Of a stretch of 11,628 nt of DNA, positions 1-5,798 are shown in pieces. Location: assembly GCA_047603135.1 (NCBI GenBank), contig JBLKOW010000028.1, positions 1 to 11,628 of the forward strand. Direction: 5' to 3'. The notes below the pieces were generated by a model. It made no database searches. It had not been told where the DNA came from and saw only the letters and a program-made list of their open reading frames with translations. The number at the start of each line of letters is the position of its first letter. Positions within the stretch are counted from its first letter, which is position 1. A program made the position numbers and the translations under genes. This DNA is from JACJVV01 sp047603135. Lineage in GTDB: Archaea; Nanobdellota; Nanobdellia; Woesearchaeales; JACJVV01.

Positions 1-60
1 GCGCAGCCATTCCCTGCTTTTCAGCAAGCCATTAATGCTGAACTTGCACGTGTAGGTTAA
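1..60 (+). CDS. C-terminal fragment of an unidentified protein
   Basis: The first 60 bases are open in frame 1 and end in TAA, giving the tail AQPFPAFQQAINAELARVG. Base composition is more GC-rich than the following spacer, and a T-rich tract follows the stop, as expected after a gene end. Too little remains to name a family. The partial status comes from the window edge. Confidence 0.6.
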   Translation, partial: AQPFPAFQQAINAELARVG

Positions 61-65
61 AAATA

Positions 66-101
66 GTTACTTTTTTTATTTTCTTTTTAATTTTCATTCT
101 T
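66..101 (+). terminator. T-rich tract, likely archaeal terminator
   Basis: Several runs of T (the longest about 7) follow the stop codon of the left-edge gene and precede the next start. Archaeal RNA polymerase commonly terminates at such U-tracts without a hairpin. Confidence 0.45.
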
Positions 102-115
102 AAATTGAGGAAACA

Positions 116-646
116 ATGAACCAAAAGAATATCGGCATTATTGTCATTATAATTGGCATACTTGCTGGAATATTTGTTTTTAGTGCTCACTCACAGTATA
201 AGGCCGTTGTTTCTGATCATATTAATAATCATGGTACTTGCTTTCTTGAAGATGGAACTTGTTTACATGAGCAACTATATAACCCACTTTATACTTTTGG
301 CTGGGCGCTCATTACTGCCTTAATCATACTTGGAGTATATTTAGTGTACTTCGATAAAACACAGCAACTTCTTGCTGAGCAAAATAAAACTATAGCTGAA
401 CGAATGAAAGAAAGTGCTGAAAAAGATGCGTTTAAGGCATTTCTTAGTGGATTTGTAGCTGAAGAACAGCGCGTTATAAAAGAGATTTATGAGCAAGAAG
501 GTATTAAGCAAGCGACACTACGCTACCGCACAGGCATGTCAAAAACAAGTTTATCACACCTCGTACAGTCACTTGAAAAGCGAGGTATTGTTAGCAAGAA
601 AAAAGAAGGAAAGACAAATGCATTGTTTTTGGTTAAGAAGTTTTGA
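116..646 (+). CDS. Membrane-anchored winged-helix transcriptional regulator with Cys/His sensor-like loop
   Basis: This 176-aa protein has TM helix 1 at about residues 6-23, a short external loop, TM helix 2 at about 60-79, a charged helical linker (about 80-105) and a C-terminal winged helix-turn-helix (about 112-176). The wHTH pattern is helix, TGMSKTSLSHLVQSLEKRG recognition region, then a basic wing ending NALFLV, as in MarR-like archaeal regulators. The loop holds H39, C42, C49 and H51, a possible metal or thiol-redox site. Positive charges place the wHTH in the cytoplasm. The start is supported by GAGG about 8 bases before ATG. Two-TM wHTH proteins with a Cys/His loop recur in DPANN archaea (recollection). 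Proximity to the copper cluster suggests, but does not show, that it controls it. The DNA-binding and membrane parts are clear; the ligand is unknown. Confidence 0.75.
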   Translation: MNQKNIGIIVIIIGILAGIFVFSAHSQYKAVVSDHINNHGTCFLEDGTCLHEQLYNPLYTFGWALITALIILGVYLVYFDKTQQLLAEQNKTIAERMKESAEKDAFKAFLSGFVAEEQRVIKEIYEQEGIKQATLRYRTGMSKTSLSHLVQSLEKRGIVSKKKEGKTNALFLVKKF

Positions 647-673
647 TGAATAATTACTAAATAATATTTATTG

Positions 674-712
674 TAATAATGATAGCAATAGTACTAATAA
701 TGATAGCAATAG
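674..712. repeat. Two exact 18-base direct repeats, 21-base period
   Basis: TAATAATGATAGCAATAG occurs at 674-691 and again at 695-712, separated by three bases. The 21-base period equals two helical turns. It lies in the convergent gap between the wHTH gene and the minus-strand membrane protein gene, so a promoter operator role is not obvious. A 12-base perfect palindrome (ATGAGTACTCAT, 814-825) and two copies of GGTTACTGA (800-808 and 838-846) are in the same gap. Confidence 0.85.
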
Positions 713-860
713 CAGTACAATCATTATGATACTGAGTGAATATATAGCAAGTAAGATATCTTAATTAAGTATGCCTTACATGATTACTAATTCTATCTTG
801 GTTACTGACCTACATGAGTACTCATTATATTTTATATGGTTACTGAATTCTCAATTGTGC

Positions 861-1373
861 TTACTTAGAACTCTTATTTTTCTTGGTAGCAGTAACTTTC
901 TCTGAGAAGGGATGTTGAAACCGTTTAGCAATAATATGAACAATAAATAAAATAATGGTCTGAGCTATAAAAAAAACAGTAAGCTGAATAATAGGCAATA
1001 ATACAAATCCATCGCCAAAACAAGTTCTCATTATGTTATAATTATTTGTAACGAAAGGAACAAGACCAAATAATGCACAGATAGCCACTAATACAGGAAT
1101 AATTAGCCAAATAGCAAGACTTGTTAACCCAACTACTTTTAGCCAGGTTTTTGTGCGCACGAACCAAATTGAAACAGCAAGAAGGCCAATAAACTGTATT
1201 GCGAGCAGTAACTGCGCTAAGAACTGACCCCAGTAAAAAGGAGTTGCCAGGGTATCATACCCCTCTAGTTGAACCCCCTCTTGAGTATTACTTTGAGGAG
1301 CTATTTCTTGGGCAGATGAAGATATGAGTAATAATATACAAAAAAGAATTGGAGCAATAAACTTTCGGTGCAT
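861..1373 (-). CDS. Unrecognised secreted-start, three-TM membrane protein
   Basis: I do not recognise a family. The 170-aa product starts with a basic N-terminus and hydrophobic core (residues 5-17) followed by SSSA, compatible with signal peptidase cleavage after A21. A polar stretch (22-45) follows, then hydrophobic helices at about 50-72, 79-104 and 124-149, and a lysine-rich tail. The positively charged loop RTKTWLK and the tail fit a cytoplasmic location, which agrees with an external mature N-terminus. Cysteines occur at 99 and 118 without a metal motif. It has its own TATA box about 27 bases before the ATG. No Shine-Dalgarno site is visible, so the message is probably leaderless. It separates the wHTH gene from the copper cluster. 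Function unknown. Confidence 0.7.
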   Translation of the reverse strand: MHRKFIAPILFCILLLISSSAQEIAPQSNTQEGVQLEGYDTLATPFYWGQFLAQLLLAIQFIGLLAVSIWFVRTKTWLKVVGLTSLAIWLIIPVLVAICALFGLVPFVTNNYNIMRTCFGDGFVLLPIIQLTVFFIAQTIILFIVHIIAKRFQHPFSEKVTATKKNKSSK

Positions 1374-1394
1374 ATATGTCTTAAACCGCTGTAA

Positions 1395-1406
1395 TTTATA
1401 TATTTT
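1395..1406 (-). promoter_or_regulatory. TATA box for the minus-strand membrane protein gene
   Basis: Minus-strand AATATATAAA-type sequence is centred about 27 bases upstream of the ATG at 1373, fitting transcription that begins at or next to the start codon. The same AT-rich block also reads TTTATATA on the + strand, but no + strand gene starts at a suitable distance. Confidence 0.5.
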
Positions 1407-1553
1407 TATATTTTACACGAATAATATGATTGCACAAATTAAAACAAGCACATATATGAGTAGAAAGAGACCTATTAAAAAACACGAATTAAACGGTAAT
1501 TCTAAGAAATAACGTACTTTCAAACAGTTTAGAATCGTTTTAGGTTCACAAAT

Positions 1554-1568
1554 GGTATATATATATGC
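1554..1568 (+). promoter_or_regulatory. TATA box of the copZ-led copper transcription unit
   Basis: GGTATATATATATGC is the strongest TATA-like sequence upstream of the first copper gene. Counting about 26 bases from its centre places the start of transcription near 1587, giving a leader of about 59 bases that contains the Shine-Dalgarno site. Confidence 0.55.
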
Positions 1569-1580
1569 ATCATTTTCCTA

Positions 1581-1600
1581 AGGTTAATTAAGGTTAATTG
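1581..1600 (+). promoter_or_regulatory. Tandem 10-base repeat at predicted transcription start, candidate operator
   Basis: AGGTTAATTAAGGTTAATTG is two copies of AGGTTAATT in direct orientation with a 10-base period (1581-1589 and 1591-1599). It overlaps the predicted start of transcription of the copper unit. Two half-sites on the same DNA face at the start site suit repression by blocking the polymerase. That role is inferred. Confidence 0.4.
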
Positions 1601-1645
1601 CTCAATTATGAAACACTCATTATGAAGCAAACACAAGGTGATACA

Positions 1646-1852
1646 ATGGGAAAAACAACATTACACGTGACTGGCATGCACTGCAAAAGCTGTGATATGC
1701 TCATTAAAGATGGACTTGAAGAAGTTAAAGGAGTTACCGTAGTTCATGCAGATCATTCAAAAGGTGTTGTCATTGTTGAGCATAATGATAGTGTTTCAAA
1801 GAAAGCATTAATTGAAGCGATTACTACTGAAGGATATGAGGTGAAAGAGTGA
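1646..1852 (+). CDS. copZ: CopZ-like copper chaperone (HMA domain)
   Basis: A 68-aa single heavy-metal-associated (HMA) domain with the Cu(I)-binding motif GMHCKSC (C13, C16) at the end of strand 1 and the usual beta-alpha-beta-beta-alpha-beta length. Proteins of this size and motif bind one Cu(I) and hand it to a P1B-type ATPase. An in-frame upstream extension exists, but I choose the ATG at 1646: GGTGAT lies just before it (1637-1642), matching the archaeal anti-Shine-Dalgarno, and the HMA fold begins immediately after. Its metal-site numbering is the same as in the N-terminal HMA of the CopA downstream (C13, C16 in both), in line with a shared partner surface. The stop overlaps the start of the next gene (GTGA). 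Family assignment is firm; copper rather than another soft metal is inferred from the neighbours. Confidence 0.9.
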   Translation: MGKTTLHVTGMHCKSCDMLIKDGLEEVKGVTVVHADHSKGVVIVEHNDSVSKKALIEAITTEGYEVKE

Positions 1853-2805
1853 AACAATCAAATCATACTATTTCAGCTCGTACTGATGTACCATCAAAAT
1901 CTACTGTTTTATATATTCCAGATATTGAATGCGATAGCTGTGTTCGGCGAATTACTAAGAAGTTACATGCCCTTAACATTACTAAGTTTAACATTTCACA
2001 AGATGTTTTAACGATTACAGAAGAAGTAAATGAGAAAAAAGTAATTGAGACAATTACTGCACTTGGATATAGAGTAAGTACTGAGCCAGTTGAGCGTAAA
2101 ACGTTCTTTGAGCGTATACGCCATGCAAAAGCTCATCCCCAAAAATATGCTCTTGAATTAAAAGGTATTGTATATAGTATTGGCATACTTACCGTACTAA
2201 TTTTAGCATTTACTGCATTATATGTTGGTTTCTTGCAAAATATGAGCAATGGAATTCAAACATATGGATGGTGGCTCTTCTATTTAATTATTTCAGTAAC
2301 TACTATTGCTATGGCGTTATGGCACTTTTATGCGTATTCATCAAAAGTAACATGTATGATCGGTATGATGATAGGAATGACGTTTGGTATGCAAACAGGA
2401 ATGATGATTGGTTTTATCATTGGAGCAACAAATGGATACTTTGTTGGGGCATTAAGTGGTATGCTCCTAGGCGTTACTGTAGGATTTATTACAGGAAAAT
2501 GCTGCGGAATTATGGGAGTTATGGAAGGAATGATGGCTGGAGTGATGGGTGGAACAATGGGCCCTATGATTTCAGTGATGATGTTTTCAGATAACATTTT
2601 AATTTTTACACCATTTTACATTGTAATTAATGTCTTAATTATGATAGGGCTTTCCTATATGCTTTATGAGGAAGTTGTTGAGGGTGGAAAAATTACGGGA
2701 AAGAATCCACTTGATTTTGTAACACTTGCATCGTTATGTTTAATCGTGTTTGCAGGAATAAGTATGCTCATAATGTATGGACCAAAATCTGCATTATTAG
2801 TTTAG
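1849..2805 (+). CDS. HMA-domain membrane protein with Gly-zipper/Met-rich core
   Basis: This 318-aa protein has an N-terminal HMA-like domain (about residues 18-78) with CxxC at C28/C31 (IECDSCVRR), lacking the usual GMxC residues. TM helices follow at about 106-128 and 140-162. Next is an unusual membrane stretch at 169-246, then hydrophobic helices at about 250-273 and 290-311. In the 169-246 stretch glycine recurs at every fourth position from 172 to 220 (13 in a row), then at 223, 227, 231 and 235, with about 17 methionines and cysteines at 169, 218 and 219. Met and Cys are Cu(I) ligands, and GxxxG repeats pack TM helices closely. The start is GTG, overlapping the copZ stop, with GAGGTGA six bases upstream. 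I know no assigned function. A Cu(I) sensor, carrier or transporter part is plausible from the domain set and neighbours. Confidence 0.8.
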   Translation: MKQSNHTISARTDVPSKSTVLYIPDIECDSCVRRITKKLHALNITKFNISQDVLTITEEVNEKKVIETITALGYRVSTEPVERKTFFERIRHAKAHPQKYALELKGIVYSIGILTVLILAFTALYVGFLQNMSNGIQTYGWWLFYLIISVTTIAMALWHFYAYSSKVTCMIGMMIGMTFGMQTGMMIGFIIGATNGYFVGALSGMLLGVTVGFITGKCCGIMGVMEGMMAGVMGGTMGPMISVMMFSDNILIFTPFYIVINVLIMIGLSYMLYEEVVEGGKITGKNPLDFVTLASLCLIVFAGISMLIMYGPKSALLV

Positions 2806-2823
2806 AGGTAAAGAGGGGATAGT

Positions 2824-3243
2824 ATGAATGAAAACGTTAAAGGATTTATTGTGGGAGTAGCAAGTTTAGTACTTATTGTATTAATTGGATTTGCAGCAAG
2901 TAGTTTTTTTGGAACAAATCAATCAAATGGACAAACTGTTACTGGAAATGTTGTTGCTACTGAAGAAATAACAGGAGATTTTCAGCAAGTTGACGTTTCC
3001 TTTGGACCGCAAGGATACATACTTGAACCTTCAACTGTACAAAAAAATGTACCAGTCCGAATGGTTTTTGATATGGATAGAGTATTTGGATGTATGCGAG
3101 ATGTCGTTATTCCATCACAAAATATTCGAAAGGTTTTAAGAAACGATGATAATGTTATTCAATTCACCCCTACTGAAACAGGTACCTTTAATATTGCTTG
3201 TTCGATGAATATGGGACGAGGAAGTTTTACGGTGGTTGATTAA
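2824..3243 (+). CDS. Membrane-anchored cupredoxin, Cys/Met ligand type
   Basis: A 139-aa protein: an uncleaved-looking TM anchor (about residues 7-29), a linker, then a cupredoxin-like beta domain (about 52-139). The signature is GCMRDVVIP (C90, M91) with a late loop FTPTETGTFNIACSMNM (C126, M128, M130), as in cupredoxin-domain proteins coded beside copper ATPases. The protein has no histidine at all, so a classical blue-copper site with two His is impossible. Cys/Met ligation instead favours Cu(I). The domain should face the outside. GGGGAT lies just before the ATG, and only 18 bases separate it from the previous gene, so the two are very likely co-transcribed. A role in receiving or buffering exported copper is inferred. 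Fold assignment rests on motif recognition. Confidence 0.8.
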   Translation: MNENVKGFIVGVASLVLIVLIGFAASSFFGTNQSNGQTVTGNVVATEEITGDFQQVDVSFGPQGYILEPSTVQKNVPVRMVFDMDRVFGCMRDVVIPSQNIRKVLRNDDNVIQFTPTETGTFNIACSMNMGRGSFTVVD

Positions 3244-3269
3244 GGTAACCTACTTTCAAAAGATACTAC

Positions 3270-3295
3270 GTGAAAAGTCAACATAGACTTTTTAC
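3270..3295 (+). repeat. Small inverted repeat GTGAAAAGTC/GACTTTTTAC
   Basis: GTGAAAAGTC (3270-3279), a six-base loop AACATA, then GACTTTTTAC (3286-3295) form a 10-base stem with a single G-T wobble. The right arm is identical to the right arm of the larger structure at 3426-3435. It lies 26 bases after the cupredoxin stop and could also serve as a 3' end with its T5. Confidence 0.7.
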
Positions 3296-3320
3296 TGACA
3301 AAGAATACTACACAAAAAGA

Positions 3321-3328
3321 TTAAATAC
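3321..3328 (+). promoter_or_regulatory. Candidate TATA box for copA
   Basis: TTAAATAC preceded by A-rich CAAAAAGA (BRE-like) would place a transcription start near 3350, just before the long inverted repeat at 3352-3435. copA could then be expressed from its own promoter with a structured leader of about 110 bases, besides read-through from the cupredoxin gene. A weaker alternative is TGTATATG near 3379. Confidence 0.35.
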
Positions 3329-3339
3329 ATCAGAATATA

Positions 3340-3447
3340 CTAAAGTAGTACGTAAAAAGTCAAGCTTGCACGGCGAATGTATATGTTTCTTTATCAAGAA
3401 ACATATCGCCTCGAAGGGCAAAGCAGACTTTTTACTTGCCTAAAGTA
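3340..3447. repeat. MITE-like or structured leader element flanked by 8-base direct repeats
   Basis: CTAAAGTA occurs at 3340-3347 and exactly 100 bases later at 3440-3447. Inside are terminal inverted repeats GTAAAAAGTC (3352-3361) and GACTTTTTAC (3426-3435), perfect over 10 bases. Nested stems follow: GCTTGC (3364-3369) with GCAAAGC (3418-3424, one bulge), GGCG (3372-3375) with CGCC (3407-3410), and a perfect 11-base stem ATATGTTTCTT (3381-3391)/AAGAAACATAT (3396-3406) closed by TATC. About 31 base pairs form in 84 bases. The layout fits either a tiny non-autonomous transposable element with target duplication or a folded 5' leader of copA. The Shine-Dalgarno site overlaps its right boundary. 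Confidence 0.65.
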
Positions 3448-3460
3448 AGGAGAAAGACAC

Positions 3461-5629
3461 ATGAAAAAAACAACACTTGATGTAAGCGGAATGCACTGCG
3501 CGAGCTGTTCAACAGTAGTTAATAGAGCGTTATCAAAAGTTCCAGGAGTTAGGTCTGCTAATGTAAATTTAACAACAGGCAAAGCAGTTATTGATCACGA
3601 AGAAACGGTATCAGTTAAGACACTCATACATAAAGTTGTATCGAAAGGATATACAGCGAAAGAAGGAAAATTAGCCTTTGATGCCGCACGTGATAAACTT
3701 AGGCAACAACGTGAATTGAGAAAACTACAGTATGAATTAGCTCTTGCGCTTTTATGTGCTGTTCCTGCTTTTATTCTAGGTATGTTTTTTATGACACAGC
3801 CCTTATTTCATTATCAGCATATTCTTGAGTGGATACTTGCAACACCTGTTCAATTTATTGTTGGATGGCCAATGTATCAGCGTGCATGGTCTGCATTAAA
3901 AGCAAAGACTGCAAACATGGACTCATTAATTATGATGGGTACTTCTGCAGCATATTTTTACAGTGTATATGTTGTTCTTTTTATGCCACATGGACACATT
4001 TATTTTGAAACAAGCGCAGTATTAATTACTATTGTAGTTCTTGGTAGAGTACTTGAAGCACGTGCAAAAGGAAAAACAAGCGATGCAATTAGACAATTAA
4101 TGGGACTAAAACCTAAGAAAGCAATCGTTATTCGTGATGGAAAAGAAATCTCCATTACTGTAGATGATGTGCGAATTGGCGATACCATTATTGTTAAACC
4201 TGGAGAAAAAATACCTGTAGATGGTTCTATTACTTCTGGAACAACATCAATTGATGAGAGCATGATTACTGGAGAGAGCATTCCCGTTGAAAAGAAAAAA
4301 GGAGACTTAGTTATTGGAGGAACTATCAATAAATATGGAACAATTCAATTCACAGCAGAAAAAGTAGGCTCAGAGACAACCCTTTCACAGATTATTAAGC
4401 TGATTGCTGAAGCGCAAGGAAGCAGAGCACCTATTCAGCGATTTGCAGATATTGTGTCATCTTATTTTGTACCTGCAGTTATTGTTATTGCTATTGGAAC
4501 TATCCTTACATGGTATTTTATTGCTAGTGCTGAGTTTAGTTTTGCACTAATTGCTGCAGTATCTGTATTAGTTATTGCATGTCCATGCGCTTTAGGTCTT
4601 GCAACACCAACTGCAATTATGGTGGGAACAGGAATTGGCGCTAAGAAGGGAATCCTCATTAAAGGAGGAGAAGCTCTTGAAACAACTCACAAGACAAAAA
4701 TAATTGTGCTCGATAAAACAGGAACTATTACTCACGGTAAACCTGAAGTTACAGACATCATCCCAGTGAAAATAAGTGAGCATGAGTTTTTAACTCTTGC
4801 AGGAAGTCTTGAGAAAGGAAGTGAGCACCCTCTTGCAGAAGCAATTGTAAAAAAAGCACCAGAAAAACTTCTCAAAGTAACTAACTTTAGTGCAGTTCCT
4901 GGAAAAGGGATTAGTGGCACTATTGCAAAGAAAACGTACCGGCTTGGTAATACAAAGCTTCTTAGTGATATCAATCTTACCAAATATACCGAAACAGTTC
5001 ACACTCTTGAGCGAGAGGGAAAAACAGTTATGCTTTTAGCTGAAGGAAAGAGATTACTTGGTATTGTTGCAGTTGCTGATACTATTAAACCAAGTTCACC
5101 ACGTGCAATCCATCAATTAAAGAAGATGGGGATACACGTTATTATGCTTACTGGTGATAACGAACGTACTGCTAGAGCAATTGCAGAGCAGGTTGGCGTT
5201 ACATCCTATATCGCAGAAGTACTTCCAGAAGATAAAGCAAACCATGTTAAGCGATTGCAGAAAAAAGGTACTGTTATTATGGTAGGTGATGGTATTAATG
5301 ATGCACCTTCACTTGCACAGGCAGATATTGGCATTGCTATGGGCTCAGGCACTGACGTTGCCATGGAATCTGGCGACATAGTATTAATGCGTGATGATCT
5401 TGCAGATGTACCGCGCGCGATTAAACTAAGTAAGTTTACCATGAGAAAAATTAGGCAGAATATGTTCTGGGCGCTCATTTATAATACGATGGGAATACCA
5501 GTTGCTGCAGGAGTATTTTATGTGTGGACTGGATGGATGCTCTCGCCAATGATTGCAGCTGCTGCGATGGCGCTTAGCTCAGTAAGTGTTGTTAGTAATT
5601 CGCTTATTATGAGGTTTAAGAAGATTTAA
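3461..5629 (+). CDS. copA: Cu(I)-exporting P1B-1-type ATPase
   Basis: ATP-driven export of Cu(I) from the cytoplasm. The 722-aa protein has one N-terminal HMA domain (GMHCASC, C13/C16) and eight TM helices at about 89-107, 120-140, 153-173, 178-196, 330-356, 360-385, 665-690 and 693-715. Actuator motif TGES is at 270-273. The membrane metal site CPC is at 374-376, phosphorylation motif DKTGT starts at D418, nucleotide-domain HP is at 456-457 and hinge GDGIND at 609-614. YN (674-675) in TM7 and MxxSS (M703, S706, S707) in TM8 are the P1B-1 signatures that set Cu(I) selectivity. All key residues are present, so it should be active. GGAG (3449-3452) lies eight bases before the ATG. It is separated from the cupredoxin gene by a 217-base gap with a large inverted repeat, so it may be separately controlled. 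CopZ upstream is the expected donor. Confidence 0.97.
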   Translation: MKKTTLDVSGMHCASCSTVVNRALSKVPGVRSANVNLTTGKAVIDHEETVSVKTLIHKVVSKGYTAKEGKLAFDAARDKLRQQRELRKLQYELALALLCAVPAFILGMFFMTQPLFHYQHILEWILATPVQFIVGWPMYQRAWSALKAKTANMDSLIMMGTSAAYFYSVYVVLFMPHGHIYFETSAVLITIVVLGRVLEARAKGKTSDAIRQLMGLKPKKAIVIRDGKEISITVDDVRIGDTIIVKPGEKIPVDGSITSGTTSIDESMITGESIPVEKKKGDLVIGGTINKYGTIQFTAEKVGSETTLSQIIKLIAEAQGSRAPIQRFADIVSSYFVPAVIVIAIGTILTWYFIASAEFSFALIAAVSVLVIACPCALGLATPTAIMVGTGIGAKKGILIKGGEALETTHKTKIIVLDKTGTITHGKPEVTDIIPVKISEHEFLTLAGSLEKGSEHPLAEAIVKKAPEKLLKVTNFSAVPGKGISGTIAKKTYRLGNTKLLSDINLTKYTETVHTLEREGKTVMLLAEGKRLLGIVAVADTIKPSSPRAIHQLKKMGIHVIMLTGDNERTARAIAEQVGVTSYIAEVLPEDKANHVKRLQKKGTVIMVGDGINDAPSLAQADIGIAMGSGTDVAMESGDIVLMRDDLADVPRAIKLSKFTMRKIRQNMFWALIYNTMGIPVAAGVFYVWTGWMLSPMIAAAAMALSSVSVVSNSLIMRFKKI

Positions 5630-5656
5630 TTTTTTATTTATTATTTTTTAGATTTA
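5630..5656 (+). terminator. T-tract terminator after copA
   Basis: Immediately after the copA stop are two T6 runs (5630-5635 and 5644-5649) within an almost all-T/A stretch with no hairpin, the usual archaeal terminator form. This ends the copper cluster. Confidence 0.6.
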
Positions 5657-5688
5657 TTCTATGAATTATGTTTCTATTCAACAACATT

Positions 5689-5698
5689 ATTTATAAAG
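5689..5698 (+). promoter_or_regulatory. TATA box for the 93-aa protein gene
   Basis: ATTTATAAAG is centred near 5694, predicting transcription from about 5720 and a leader of about 79 bases that ends with a good Shine-Dalgarno site. Confidence 0.4.
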
Positions 5699-5710
5699 CA
5701 ATAATGGTTC

Positions 5711-5730
5711 TCATGTTTACACATGTTTAG
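5711..5730 (+). promoter_or_regulatory. Tandem 10-base repeat at predicted start site, candidate operator
   Basis: TCATGTTTAC ACATGTTTAG holds CATGTTTA twice with a 10-base period (5712-5719 and 5722-5729) around the predicted transcription start. The layout parallels the tandem repeat before the copZ unit, but the sequence differs. Confidence 0.3.
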
Positions 5731-5798
5731 GTAATTATCTAGAGATGTGACGCAAGATTACGATAAATTAATGAAATATACAAATATAGGTGAAAACT

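Noticed and set aside
640..860. Possible CRISPR-like array because of the direct repeat
   Set aside because: There are only two copies, 18 bases long with a 3-base spacer. There are no further repeats and no cas genes.
1324..1512. 62-aa + strand frame opposite the start of the minus-strand membrane protein
   Set aside because: It overlaps the signal-peptide region of a better gene, has no Shine-Dalgarno site, and only its last 18 codons (from ATG 1456, a lysine-rich peptide) are free of overlap. No family resemblance.
1598..1645. N-terminal extension of CopZ from an upstream TTG or from ATGs at about 1608 and 1622
   Set aside because: The GGTGAT ribosome site sits just before ATG 1646, and the HMA fold starts there. 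The extension has no family match.
2268..2597. Frames of 108 and 89 codons inside the Gly/Met-rich gene
   Set aside because: They are shadows created by the repetitive GGN/ATG codons of the real gene. Their regular N/D/Y or P/I composition is the frame-shifted image of the glycine repeat.
3394..5478. Several minus-strand frames of 60-110 codons within copA
   Set aside because: All are antisense to conserved ATPase motifs, without ribosome sites or promoters.
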